From contig CAWBUW010000012.1 in the NCBI GenBank assembly GCA_963792075.1, forward strand, positions 2,542,001 through 2,606,000: 64,000 nt of DNA. The letters are read 5' to 3'. The translations under genes and the position numbers were made by a program. This document shows, piece by piece, positions 1-8,394 of the stretch. Source of the stretch: CAWBUW01 sp963792075. Its GTDB lineage: Bacteria > Chloroflexota > Anaerolineae > Anaerolineales > UBA4823. The first letter of the stretch is position 1; every line of letters begins with the position of its first letter. The notes under the pieces were generated by a model that did no database searches, was not told the origin of the DNA, and worked only from the letters and a program-made list of their open reading frames with translations.

Positions 1-1
1 C

Positions 2-1285
2 TGCTCGGAGGGCCAGGAGCGCTTCTACTGGCGCGATGCTAACTCGCCATTGATCCTGGCCGGTTTTGGCTCTGCTGCCGAGCTGAAAGCCTGGGGGGGC
101 AGGCGGTTCCGCGAGATCGAGCGGCAGGCGCGGCGCTTGTTCGACCAGGCCTGGCTGCGCCATCTCTCTCCGTTGGCGATCCCGCGCCTCTTCGGCGGAT
201 TTGCCTTCCGGGATGACTTTGTGCCTGACAACACCTGGGCCGCTTTCTACCCGGCGCATTTCATCCTGCCGCATTTTCAGTTGGCGCAGCGCGCGGCAGA
301 AAGCTGGCTGACGATCAACACGCTGGTCCCGGTTGAAGAAGACCCGGAACAGAGCGAAGCCGATCTCCGCCAGGCGTTAGCGGCGCGTTATGCCTGGCTG
401 CTGGCGTGCAGTGGGGCGGGCGTGGAGGCCGGGCCGGTCTGCCCTGCGCCCATCGACCTGCGCTACCCCATGCCGGCTGCGACCTGGAACGCCATGGTGG
501 GCGACGCCGTGCGCCAGATGCAGGCGGGGAAGTTCCGCAAGGTCGTGCTGGCGCGCGCCAGTGAAATCCACTGCGGCGGCCCGATCCAGGTGGGACGGGC
601 GCTACAGCACCTGGATGAGCAGTATCCGGGCTGCTACCGCTTCCTGTTCGAGCCGCAGCCCAGGCACGCCTTTTTCGGCGCCTCCCCGGAGCTGCTGGTC
701 AGCGTGGCGGGAACGGAGCTGTCTACCATGGCGCTGGCTGCCTCGATCCGGCGGGGGAAAACCCCTGCCGAAGACGCCCAGCTTGCCGCGCATCTCCTGA
801 ACGACCAGAAGGAGCGCTACGAACACCAACTGGTAGCGCAGGAGCTTCGCCGCAGGCTGCTGCCGCAGACCCGCCAATTGTCGCTTCCCCCTGTGCCGGA
901 AGTGCTCCGCTTGCGCAACATTCAACACTTATACACGCCGGTGAAGGGCCGCCTCAAGCGCCCGGCAGGAGTGCTGCGCGTGCTGGCGAGCCTGCACCCC
1001 ACTCCCGCGTTGGGCGGGTCTCCACGCCACCTGGCGATGGATTACATCCGGCAGGCCGAGCCTGTGCCGCGCGGCTGGTACGCCGCACCCATTGGCTGGC
1101 TGGGACCCGACCTGGATGGCGTATTTGCCGTCGCCATTCGCTCCGCCATCGTGCAAGAGCAACGCGCCTGGCTGTATGCCGGGGCAGGCATCGTGGCGGC
1201 CTCGCTCGCCGAGCAGGAATGGAAAGAGACGGAGCTCAAGTTCCGTCCGATTTTGCAGGCTTTGGATGTGGAAGGCATCTCTTGA
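2..1285 (+). CDS. menF: Isochorismate synthase MenF (5' end outside window)
   Basis: Chorismate-utilising enzyme that converts chorismate to isochorismate, the first committed step of menaquinone synthesis. The reading frame is open to the left edge: codons before the first in-frame TTG at 50 already read as the family's RFYWRD-type segment, so the start is upstream of base 1 and the TTG at 50 is not the start. Visible family features are FRKVVLARA (chorismate-binding Lys), the IRRG..P.ED block followed by KERYEHQ, then LHPTPALGG, RGWYAAPIGW and the AGAGIV...EW.ETELK end. The stop lies 2 bp before menD, indicating an operon. A trpE/pabB-type relative is possible, but the menD neighbour settles it. 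Confidence 0.93.
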   Translation, partial: CSEGQERFYWRDANSPLILAGFGSAAELKAWGGRRFREIERQARRLFDQAWLRHLSPLAIPRLFGGFAFRDDFVPDNTWAAFYPAHFILPHFQLAQRAAESWLTINTLVPVEEDPEQSEADLRQALAARYAWLLACSGAGVEAGPVCPAPIDLRYPMPAATWNAMVGDAVRQMQAGKFRKVVLARASEIHCGGPIQVGRALQHLDEQYPGCYRFLFEPQPRHAFFGASPELLVSVAGTELSTMALAASIRRGKTPAEDAQLAAHLLNDQKERYEHQLVAQELRRRLLPQTRQLSLPPVPEVLRLRNIQHLYTPVKGRLKRPAGVLRVLASLHPTPALGGSPRHLAMDYIRQAEPVPRGWYAAPIGWLGPDLDGVFAVAIRSAIVQEQRAWLYAGAGIVAASLAEQEWKETELKFRPILQALDVEGIS

Positions 1286-1287
1286 GC

Positions 1288-3042
1288 ATGAAGAACCCCA
1301 ATTTGATTGTGGCGGAAGCTTTTGTCGGTGAGTTGGTGCGGTCGGGCGTGCACGAAGTTTGTCTCGCTCCGGGCTCGCGTTCGACGCCGCTGGCGCTGGC
1401 CTTCGCCGCCCATCCCGAAATCCACGTCTATGTCCACCTGGATGAGCGCTGTGCCGCCTTCTTTGCCCTGGGGCTGGCGCTGTCCCTGGACCGGCCTGTG
1501 CCGGTGGTGTGCACTTCGGGCAGCGCGGCGGCCAATTTCTTCCCGGCGATCATCGAAGCGCGCATGTCGCGCCTCCCGCTCCTGCTGCTCACGGCCGACC
1601 GCCCGCCTGAGCTGCGCCAGAGCGGCGCCAACCAGACTATCGACCAGGTGAAGCTCTACGGCGACCAGGTGCTGTGGTCGGTGGACCTGCCCGTTCCGGA
1701 AGAGAACCTGCCGGACCTGGCGCTGCGTCACGTGCGCACCCTGGCAGCGCGGGCTCTGGCGCTGGCGGACGGGCTGGAAAAAGGCCCGGTGCACCTGAAT
1801 TTCCCCTTCCGCAAACCCCTGGAACCTACACCTGCCCAGGAAGCGCCCTCCTTCGAGCCTGTCTCGGCGCCGTTTACGCGCATGTCCCGCGGCGTGCTGG
1901 TCCCGGATGCCCGACAATTAGAGGAACTTGCGGAGATTTTGCAGTCACACCCTCATGGGCTGATCGTCTGCGGCCCGCGCTGCCCCGGAGGCAGCTTTCC
2001 CCAGGCGGTGCGCGGGCTGGCACAAGCCAGCGGGTACTTGCTGCTGGCCGATCCGCTTTCGGGGGTGCGCTTCGGCTATGCCGATGTCATCGGCGGTTAT
2101 GATGGGATTTTGGCCTCTGGCCAGGTTTTCGAACCCGAGCCGGAGCTGGTGCTGCGCTTTGGCGGGGTGCCTACCTCGGCGGCCCTGGGGAGCTACCTGG
2201 CGAAGATCCGCCCTGCCCAGCGCATATCTATCGCCGAGCACGGCGCCTGGGCGGATGACGACCACCGCACAAGCTGGCTCTTGCAGGCTGAACCAGAGAT
2301 CACCTGCGACCTGCTGCACGCACGCCTGGCAGCCAGGAATGCAGGGAATGTTGCTGCGGACCCTGCCTGGCGAGGGCAGGCGCAGCAGTTAGAGCGCCGC
2401 TACTGGCAGGCGCTGCGCACGGCGCTGCAAGCGGCGCAGTGGTTCGATGGCGCCGCCTTGGCGACCGTCCTGGAGGCCGTGGCGGCAGAGGCGCGCTTGT
2501 TCATCGGCAACAGCCTGGCGATCCGTAACCTGGATCAATTTGGCGCTCCCGGCGAGAAGGCTTTCGAAGTGTATGGCAACCGCGGCGCCAGCGGGATCGA
2601 TGGCAATATCTCCACCGCCCTGGGCATCGCCGCGGCGGAGCGCAGCCGGCCTTTGGTGGCGCTGGTGGGGGACCTCACCCTCTACCACGACCTCAACGGG
2701 CTGTTCGCCCTGCGCAGCCAAGCGCTGGAGAACGTCACCGTGGTGGTGTTCAATAACCACGGCGGGGGCATCTTCCACCGCCTGCCCGTGGCGCGCTTCG
2801 AACCGCCCTTCCGGGAGCTGTTCCTGACCTCGCACGGGCTGGAATTCGAGCACGCCGCGCGCCTGTACGGGATGGATTACCACCTCGCCCCGGATGCAAC
2901 CGCGCTGCGCAAGGCATTGAAGGGCCCCTTTGGAGGCCGGACGGCGCGCCTGATCGAGGTGCCCACCAATTCGGACACGGATGCTCATCGCCGCTCGGAG
3001 GTGATGGAAGATATCAAGCGGGAATTGGAGGGCTTGACATAG
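1288..3042 (+). CDS. menD: 2-succinyl-5-enolpyruvyl-6-hydroxy-3-cyclohexene-1-carboxylate synthase MenD
   Basis: Thiamine-diphosphate enzyme that adds the 2-oxoglutarate-derived succinic semialdehyde unit to isochorismate in the cytoplasm. I chose ATG 1288 (product starts MKNPNLIVAEAFV, 584 aa) rather than the longer frame from 1219, because it sits 2 bp after the menF stop and matches the family's N-terminus; GGAAGG lies about 12 bp upstream. Motifs are APGSRSTPLALAF near residue 25, TSGSAAANFFPAI, TADRPPELR then GANQTIDQ, and the C-terminal cofactor region GNRGASGIDGN plus VGDLTLYHDLNGL. Length is slightly above the 556 aa of E. coli MenD. A repeat-filled 222-bp gap separates it from menB. 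Confidence 0.95.
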   Translation: MKNPNLIVAEAFVGELVRSGVHEVCLAPGSRSTPLALAFAAHPEIHVYVHLDERCAAFFALGLALSLDRPVPVVCTSGSAAANFFPAIIEARMSRLPLLLLTADRPPELRQSGANQTIDQVKLYGDQVLWSVDLPVPEENLPDLALRHVRTLAARALALADGLEKGPVHLNFPFRKPLEPTPAQEAPSFEPVSAPFTRMSRGVLVPDARQLEELAEILQSHPHGLIVCGPRCPGGSFPQAVRGLAQASGYLLLADPLSGVRFGYADVIGGYDGILASGQVFEPEPELVLRFGGVPTSAALGSYLAKIRPAQRISIAEHGAWADDDHRTSWLLQAEPEITCDLLHARLAARNAGNVAADPAWRGQAQQLERRYWQALRTALQAAQWFDGAALATVLEAVAAEARLFIGNSLAIRNLDQFGAPGEKAFEVYGNRGASGIDGNISTALGIAAAERSRPLVALVGDLTLYHDLNGLFALRSQALENVTVVVFNNHGGGIFHRLPVARFEPPFRELFLTSHGLEFEHAARLYGMDYHLAPDATALRKALKGPFGGRTARLIEVPTNSDTDAHRRSEVMEDIKRELEGLT

Positions 3043-3064
3043 TGTTTACGGTACACCTAAGATT

Positions 3065-3177
3065 CCCTCACCCCAGCCCCTCCCCCCACGGGGGAGGGGA
3101 GCATCTGCACCCTCTCTCGTGAGGGGAGGGGAGCATCTGCACCCCTCTCCCGTTGGGAGAGGGGCTGGGGTGAGGGT
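3065..3177. repeat. Composite C/G-rich palindromic repeat between menD and menB
   Basis: An outer inverted repeat (3065-3086 against 3156-3177, one mismatch in about 22) begins CCCTCACCCCAGCCCC and ends in its complement. It encloses two direct copies of a GGGGAGCATCTGCACC-containing unit. The same family recurs at 24955-24993 and 54707-54772. It splits the men cluster into menFD and menBEH. It could fold into a strong RNA structure and attenuate read-through, but the dispersed copies point first to a REP/MITE-like element. Confidence 0.8.
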
Positions 3178-3214
3178 ACAATAGCGCAATTGTCAGGCTA
3201 AAATGTAAGACCCT

Positions 3215-3247
3215 GGGGCTTGCCCAGGTTTCAACTGGGCAAGCCCC
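3215..3247 (+). promoter_or_regulatory. Perfect 13-bp hairpin in the menB leader
   Basis: GGGGCTTGCCCAG (3215-3227) and its exact complement (3235-3247) are separated by 7 nt and end 8 nt before the GGAGG ribosome binding site of menB (3256-3260). There is no T-tract, so it is not a standard terminator. It could protect a processed mRNA end, modulate menB translation, or be another mobile hairpin. No function can be assigned from sequence alone. Confidence 0.5.
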
Positions 3248-3264
3248 ACCCATCTGGAGGAATT

Positions 3265-4101
3265 ATGAGTGTCGCATGGCAGACAGCCAAAGAATACGGA
3301 GATATCACTTACCATAAAGCGGAGGGGATCGCCCGCATCGCTTTCAACCGCCCGGAAGTGCGCAACGCCTTCCGCCCGCAGACCATCGATGAGATGATCG
3401 AGGCCTTCCAACTGGCCTGGAAGGACCCCGAAGTCGGCGTCATTTTGCTGACCGGCAACGGGCCTTCGCCGAAAGACGGGAAATATGCTTTTTGCGCCGG
3501 GGGTGACCAGAAAGTGCGCGGGCATGGCGGGTACGTGGGCCAGGATGGCACGCCGCGCTTGAACGTGCTCGAGCTGCAGCGCATCATTCGCACGATGCCC
3601 AAGCCTGCCATCGCGCTGGTGGCGGGGTACGCCATCGGCGGCGGGCACGTGCTGCATGTCCTCTGCGACCTGACCATTGCCGCGGACAACGCCGTCTTTG
3701 GCCAGACGGGCCCGATCGTGGGCAGTTTCGACGGCGGCTTTGGCTCCTCTTACCTGGCGCGCATCGTGGGGCAGAAGAAAGCGCGAGAGATCTGGTACCT
3801 GTGCCGCCAGTACAACGCCCAGGAAGCTCTGGAAATGGGCCTGGTGAACAAGATCGTTCCGGTCGAGGAGCTGGAGGACGAAGGAGTGCAGTGGGCGCGC
3901 GAGATCCTGGAAAAAAGCCCGATTGCCATCCGTTTCTTGAAGGCGGCGTTGAACGCGGACTGCGACGGGCAGGCCGGTTTACAGGTGCTGGCAGGGGATG
4001 CGACCATGCTGTTTTACATGACCGAAGAAGGCAAAGAAGGCTTGAACGCTTTCAAGGAACAGCGCAAACCGGACTTCAAGAAATTCCCGCGGCGGCCTTA
4101 G
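3265..4101 (+). CDS. menB: 1,4-dihydroxy-2-naphthoyl-CoA synthase MenB
   Basis: Crotonase-fold enzyme that closes the naphthoquinol ring from o-succinylbenzoyl-CoA. The start at ATG 3265 (MSVAWQTAKEY) is preceded by GGAGG with 4 nt spacing; the longer frame from 3220 would run through the leader hairpin. Motifs are FCAGGDQKVRG with the GGHVLH oxyanion region and GQTGPIVGSFDGGFGSSYLA with the catalytic Asp. The Gly in FGQTGP matches the bicarbonate-dependent (type I, E. coli-like) group as I recall it, rather than the type with a built-in Asp. At 278 aa it is of usual length. Its TAG stop shares a base with the GTG start of menE, so the two are translationally coupled. Confidence 0.95.
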   Translation: MSVAWQTAKEYGDITYHKAEGIARIAFNRPEVRNAFRPQTIDEMIEAFQLAWKDPEVGVILLTGNGPSPKDGKYAFCAGGDQKVRGHGGYVGQDGTPRLNVLELQRIIRTMPKPAIALVAGYAIGGGHVLHVLCDLTIAADNAVFGQTGPIVGSFDGGFGSSYLARIVGQKKAREIWYLCRQYNAQEALEMGLVNKIVPVEELEDEGVQWAREILEKSPIAIRFLKAALNADCDGQAGLQVLAGDATMLFYMTEEGKEGLNAFKEQRKPDFKKFPRRP

Positions 4102-5582
4102 TGGAAGATTGGCTGGCAGCCCAAAGGCGTTCTCGCCCGGGGGGCCTGGCTTTGACTTTTCAGGGCCAGGCCTGGACCTACGCCCAATTGGACGATGCGG
4201 TCGAGGATTGGTGCGGGCGGCTCAGCGGCGCAGGTTTCCAACGCGGCGAAGTGGTGGCAGTCCACCTGGCGAATTCGCCTGCGTTTGTGGGCTTGATCCA
4301 CGCCTTTGCCCGTTTGGGCCTGGTGCTGGCGCCGCTCAACCTGCGCCTGGCGGAGGTTGAGCTGGCCTGGCAGGCAGAGCAGTTGGGAGCCCGCTGGCTG
4401 ATCAGCGATACGCTGGAGGCCGGTAGGTTAAGGGAAGCCGCTTCCCAGGCGGGCTTCTCCGGCGCGCCCTACCAGGTTTTGGGCCTGGCTGCCCTCCGGG
4501 CGCAGCCGCGGCAGGATTTCAGCCCCGTCCCGGTCGAATTGGACGCCGTGCAGGCCATCGTTTTCACCTCGGGCACCTCCGGGAAGCCCAAAGGGGCCGT
4601 GCTGACCTTCGGCTCCCATTTTTGGAGCGCGCTAGGCTCCGCCGCCCGGCTGGGAGTGCTGCCGGGCGACCTGTGGTTGAGCGGCTTAGCCCTATATCAC
4701 GTGGGCGGGCTGGCGGTTGTTTTCCGTTCCTGCCTGTACGGGACGGCGATCTGTTTGCACGCCGGTTTCAACCTGGAGGCTGTGGCGCACAGCCTGGAAC
4801 AGGAACCGGTGACTTTGATCTCGGTGGTGCCCACCATGCTGCAGCGCCTGCTGGCGGCCGGCGCCCGTTTCCCTGCCACCCTGCGGCTGGTGCTGCTGGG
4901 CGGGGCCTCTGCAACGCCTGACCTGCTGCAAGCCTGTTGGGACAGGGGCCTGCCGGTGGCGCCCTCGTATGGGCTGACCGAGACGGCCTCCCAGGTGGTG
5001 ACGATGGCTCCGGATGAGGCGCACCGGAAGCCCGGCTGCGTGGGAAAGCCGCTGCTCTTCACCCACCTGCGGATCGTGGATGAAGCGGGTTCGGACCTGC
5101 CTGTGGGCGAGGTGGGGGAAATCTGCCTCTCCGGGCCGACGCTGATGCGGGAGTATTGGCGGAATGAGGCTGCTACCCGGCAGAGTTTGCCCTCCGGCGA
5201 GCTGCACACGGGCGACCTGGGTTACCTGGACACCGACGGCGACCTGTGGGTGCTGCAGCGGCGTAGCGACCTGATCTTGAGCGGCGGCGAAAATGTGTAC
5301 CCGGCGGAGGTGGAGGCGGTGCTGCGCCAGCACCCGGCGGTGGCGGAGGTCTGCGTGGTGGGCGTGCCTGACAAAGATTGGGGGCAGCGCGTGGCCGCCA
5401 TGGTCGTGCTGCGCGCCGGACAGCCGGTGAGCGAGGCAGACCTGGACGCATTTGCCCGCCAGCGCCTGGCAGGGTATAAGTGCCCCCGGCTGCTGCGCTT
5501 TGTGGAGGCCCTGCCGCAGACTGCCTCCGGTAAAATCGCCCGCGCCGCCGTTGCGGAGTTGTTGACCTTACCCCATTGTTGA
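4101..5582 (+). CDS. menE: o-Succinylbenzoate--CoA ligase MenE
   Basis: AMP-forming acyl-CoA ligase that activates o-succinylbenzoate to its CoA ester for MenB. The start is GTG 4101, overlapping the menB stop by one base (TAGTG), which gives VEDWLAAQRR at the N-terminus and 493 aa. Motifs are the P-loop FTSGTSGKPKGAVLT near residue 155, YGLTETASQV, TGDLGYLDTDG, then RSDLILSGGENVYPAEVEAV and the C-terminal catalytic Lys in PQTASGKIARA. No menC lies beside it, so the osb-forming step must be encoded elsewhere. menH follows after 3 bp. Confidence 0.93.
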   Translation: MEDWLAAQRRSRPGGLALTFQGQAWTYAQLDDAVEDWCGRLSGAGFQRGEVVAVHLANSPAFVGLIHAFARLGLVLAPLNLRLAEVELAWQAEQLGARWLISDTLEAGRLREAASQAGFSGAPYQVLGLAALRAQPRQDFSPVPVELDAVQAIVFTSGTSGKPKGAVLTFGSHFWSALGSAARLGVLPGDLWLSGLALYHVGGLAVVFRSCLYGTAICLHAGFNLEAVAHSLEQEPVTLISVVPTMLQRLLAAGARFPATLRLVLLGGASATPDLLQACWDRGLPVAPSYGLTETASQVVTMAPDEAHRKPGCVGKPLLFTHLRIVDEAGSDLPVGEVGEICLSGPTLMREYWRNEAATRQSLPSGELHTGDLGYLDTDGDLWVLQRRSDLILSGGENVYPAEVEAVLRQHPAVAEVCVVGVPDKDWGQRVAAMVVLRAGQPVSEADLDAFARQRLAGYKCPRLLRFVEALPQTASGKIARAAVAELLTLPHC

Positions 5583-5585
5583 GCC

Positions 5586-6521
5586 TTGAAACCGGCTCGG
5601 ATGGAGAAGATGAAAAAGAGTATGCGCCTTCTGGTAGATGATGGCCTCGAATACGCTTATACAGTCCGGGGACCGGCCGCGCCTGAAACGCCTGCTGCAC
5701 CTACGCCGTCTTCGGTGCCTGCGCTGTCTTCAGCGCAACCTGCCCTTCTTCTGCACGGCTTTACCGGCTGCGGGGCTAACTGGCTGGGGCTGGCGCATGA
5801 CCTGGAACAGCAGTACCGCTTGATCCTCCCGGATTTGCTCGGGCATGGCCAGAGCAGCGCGCCCGCAGAGGACCGTTTCTACCGCATGGAGGTGGCTGCG
5901 GCGCACCTGGCTGCGCTGGTCGATGAGGCCGCAGGCGGGCCGGTGCACTTGTTGGGTTACTCGATGGGCGGACGGCTGGCTTTGTATTTCGCGCTGGTGT
6001 ATCCGGCCCGCGTGCGCTCGCTGGCGCTGGAAAGCGCTTCCCCCGGCCTGGAGACTGCGCCGGAACGCGATCTCCGGCGGCAAGCGGACGAAGCGCTGGC
6101 CGCCAGGATCCTCAACGGGGGCATGGACGCTTTTGTGGCTTACTGGGAAGCGCTGCCTCTATTTGCCAGCCAGGCGGACCTGCCTGCGCCGGTGAAAGCA
6201 GATTTGCACCGGCAGCGCTTGAGCAACCGCCCGGAAGGCCTTGCCGGGAGCCTGTGTGGCATGGGCACCGGGGCGCAGCCTGAACTGTGGAGCCGGCTGG
6301 GCGAGCTGGGCTGCCCGGTGCTCCTGATCGCCGGAGAGCGGGACATTAAATTCAAGACGATCGCCCAGCGCATGGCGACAAAGATCCCCTCCGCCCGCCT
6401 CGCCGTTATCCCCCAGGCCGGGCATACCACCCACCTGGAACAACCCAGATTGTTCAGCCAGCAGGTGCTGGCCTTCTGGAGTCAGCGCCCGGTGCAAAAT
6501 ATCCAGTTCACAATTCTGTAA
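5586..6521 (+). CDS. menH: Alpha/beta hydrolase, MenH-type SHCHC synthase
   Basis: Alpha/beta-hydrolase enzyme expected to eliminate pyruvate from the MenD product. The triad is visible as GYSMGGRL (Ser near 125), AGERD (Asp near 250) and QAGHTTHLE (His near 279), with oxyanion motif LLHGFTGCGANW. The start is uncertain: ATG 5586, 5601, 5610 and 5622 are all in frame, and GGAGAAG just before 5610 favours MKKSMRLLVDD. A Pro/Ala/Ser-rich stretch near residues 35-55 is unusual for the family. It is the last gene of the menBEH unit, with a promoter for the next gene straight after the stop. The menH call rests on context as much as sequence. Confidence 0.85.
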   Translation: MKPARMEKMKKSMRLLVDDGLEYAYTVRGPAAPETPAAPTPSSVPALSSAQPALLLHGFTGCGANWLGLAHDLEQQYRLILPDLLGHGQSSAPAEDRFYRMEVAAAHLAALVDEAAGGPVHLLGYSMGGRLALYFALVYPARVRSLALESASPGLETAPERDLRRQADEALAARILNGGMDAFVAYWEALPLFASQADLPAPVKADLHRQRLSNRPEGLAGSLCGMGTGAQPELWSRLGELGCPVLLIAGERDIKFKTIAQRMATKIPSARLAVIPQAGHTTHLEQPRLFSQQVLAFWSQRPVQNIQFTIL

Positions 6522-6525
6522 GGAA

Positions 6526-6556
6526 TTAACAAAGACGACCACTCCATCGTTATAAT
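6526..6556 (+). promoter_or_regulatory. Candidate sigma-70 promoter for the 6605 gene
   Basis: TTAACA (6526-6531) and a perfect TATAAT (6551-6556) are separated by 19 bp. The spacing is a little long, but the -10 is ideal and lies about 48 bp before the next start codon. Confidence 0.5.
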
Positions 6557-6604
6557 GTACGGTAATTTTACCAACATGCCGTATAAAACAGCAGTGAGGG
6601 TCTT

Positions 6605-7300
6605 ATGGAAAATAAAGTTGATAATAAGGGGACGGGTGGCAGAATTGCGATTGTGGGAGCGGTCATCACCGCAATAGCGGGAATCATCACAACCGTGGTC
6701 TCTATTTCGGGTCCGATCGTTGATAAAAAGTTGATGATCGAAGCAACGCAAACGCGGGAAGCGTTTATCGTAGAAATGACAAGAGTCGCTGACGTTGCGA
6801 GTCAAATGACAGATACCCCAATACCGGTCATGCCTACCGCCAGGAGCATTGGCCCTACCCAAGCCGAACAACCAAACCTCGCTGCGATCCCAACGTTCAC
6901 ACCGGTCCTGATGGGCGCTGAAGCGCAGCCACAAGCGAGCCAGACGCCTTCCGAGACGATGCTGAAGGTTGGGGATAGCTGGGATGTGGGCAACGGTCTC
7001 ACGGTCCAGCTCACGGATCTTGAGTTTCCTGCCGGGAATCAAATCAAGATCCACTTTGCATTTACAAATACCTCTGAAAAAGTGATGATTGTTTCGATCA
7101 ATCACACCCGCGATGTGACCCTGACCGATGATAAGGGGAATGTATATACCTGGTCCACTGACTTCACCTGGGAAGTTACGAGCCAGCCTGGAACGACCCG
7201 GAAAGACACGGTCGTCAAGAGCGGAGATGTCAGCCTGGCGAGTTATTTCATTGTAAAGTTAGAGCTTCCGGGAATTGGCTCGATGCAGTGGCGGGAATAG
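6605..7300 (+). CDS. Membrane-anchored protein with DUF4352-like extracellular domain
   Basis: The 231-aa protein has an N-terminal membrane anchor (about residues 14-36, after a short polar start) and a long low-complexity linker rich in Thr, Pro, Gln and Ala. Its C-terminal beta-rich domain (about 125-225) contains VGDSWDVGNGLTVQLTDLEF and a VSINHTRDVTLTDDKGNVY strand pair. This resembles DUF4352/telokin-like accessory domains found on secreted and membrane proteins. GAGGG lies just before ATG 6605. It has its own promoter and is convergent with the DAHP synthase gene 23 bp downstream. I do not recognise a specific function. Confidence 0.7.
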   Translation: MENKVDNKGTGGRIAIVGAVITAIAGIITTVVSISGPIVDKKLMIEATQTREAFIVEMTRVADVASQMTDTPIPVMPTARSIGPTQAEQPNLAAIPTFTPVLMGAEAQPQASQTPSETMLKVGDSWDVGNGLTVQLTDLEFPAGNQIKIHFAFTNTSEKVMIVSINHTRDVTLTDDKGNVYTWSTDFTWEVTSQPGTTRKDTVVKSGDVSLASYFIVKLELPGIGSMQWRE

Positions 7301-7323
7301 GATTCAAACTTTCACCATTCACG

Positions 7324-8379
7324 TTAAATTAAGTAGGAGGCCACCTGGTCCATAAAGCGGTTGAAACCGTCCAGGCTGAGCTGCTGCTCGCGGTCGGATA
7401 AGGCTCGTGCCGGGTCCGGGTGCACCTCGATCATCACCCCGTTTGCCCCCGCCGCGAGGCTGGCGCGCGCCAGCGGGATGACCAGCTCGCGCTTACCCGC
7501 CGCGTGGCTGACGTCGGAGATGACGGGCAGGTGCGTCTTCTGTTTCAAGATGGCGATGGCGGTAACGTCCAGGGTGTTGCGTGAAAGCGGCTCGAAAGTG
7601 CGGATGCCGCGCTCGCACAGCATCACCTGCCAGTTGCCCTCGGACAAGATGTATTCCGAAGCGTAGATCAGCTCCTCGATCGTGGCGCCAAAACCGCGCT
7701 TGAGCAGCACCGGTTTGCGCGTCTTGCCGACTTCCTTGAGCAGCATGAAGTTCGACATGTTGCGCGCCCCGATCTGCAGCACATCGATGTGCTCGAGGAA
7801 GAGGTCGATGTGCCGGACGTCCAGGATTTCCGAGACGCTCACCAGGTCGAACTCCTGGCTGATGGCGTGCAGGATGCGCAGCCCCTGCACCCCCAGGCCC
7901 TGGAAGGCGTAAGGCGATGTGCGCGGTTTGAAAGCCCCGCCGCGGAGCAGGCGCACGCCGCGTTCGACCAGGCCCTGGGCGACCTGGCGCACCTGGCCTT
8001 CGCTCTCGATGCTGCACGGTCCGGCGATGATCACCGGCTGGCTGCCGCCGAGGGTTACATCTCGGACGGTGATGAGGGTGTCCTCGGCCTGCGTGGCGCG
8101 TGAGCTGTACAGGTGCGTGGCGCTGATCTTGAGGTCCAGCGAGGCGGAAAAGATCGCTTTGTAGATGTGCGTGATGTCATCCGCCGAATAAGGCCCCGGG
8201 TTGTTCTGGATGAGCAGCTCGAGCATTTCCTGTTCCCGGCGCTGGTCGATGAAACGGGAGTTGTCCGACATGCTGATCTCGGCAGCTTCTTTGACCAGTT
8301 GGCCGCGGTCGGAGAGCAGGCGCAGGATCTCCAGGTTGACCTGATCGATCTGCTGGCGTAGTTCTTGAATGGTTTTCAT
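7324..8379 (-). CDS. aroF: Bifunctional chorismate mutase / 3-deoxy-7-phosphoheptulonate synthase (type I-beta)
   Basis: The N-terminal AroQ chorismate mutase domain (about 1-90; IDQVNLEILRLLSDRGQLV) is fused to a KDO8P-like DAHP synthase (about 100-345). The latter shows IAGPCSIES, GGAFKPRTSPYAFQG, SVSEILDVR, IGARNMSNF, LLKRGFGAT and SDVSHAAGKRE. The enzyme condenses PEP and erythrose 4-phosphate at the entry to the shikimate pathway; the fused mutase is known in Bacillus as the allosteric sensor of chorismate and prephenate. The ATG at 8379 follows AAGGA. It lies 15 bp after the lipoprotein gene, probably in one operon, and its product ultimately supplies chorismate to the nearby menF. Confidence 0.95.
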   Translation of the reverse strand: MKTIQELRQQIDQVNLEILRLLSDRGQLVKEAAEISMSDNSRFIDQRREQEMLELLIQNNPGPYSADDITHIYKAIFSASLDLKISATHLYSSRATQAEDTLITVRDVTLGGSQPVIIAGPCSIESEGQVRQVAQGLVERGVRLLRGGAFKPRTSPYAFQGLGVQGLRILHAISQEFDLVSVSEILDVRHIDLFLEHIDVLQIGARNMSNFMLLKEVGKTRKPVLLKRGFGATIEELIYASEYILSEGNWQVMLCERGIRTFEPLSRNTLDVTAIAILKQKTHLPVISDVSHAAGKRELVIPLARASLAAGANGVMIEVHPDPARALSDREQQLSLDGFNRFMDQVASYLI

Positions 8380-8394
8380 TATTCCTTGATCCTA

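Noticed and set aside
3068..3253. Short - strand frame across the menD-menB gap
   Set aside because: It is translation of the palindromic repeat; the same pseudo-peptide pattern appears wherever the repeat occurs.
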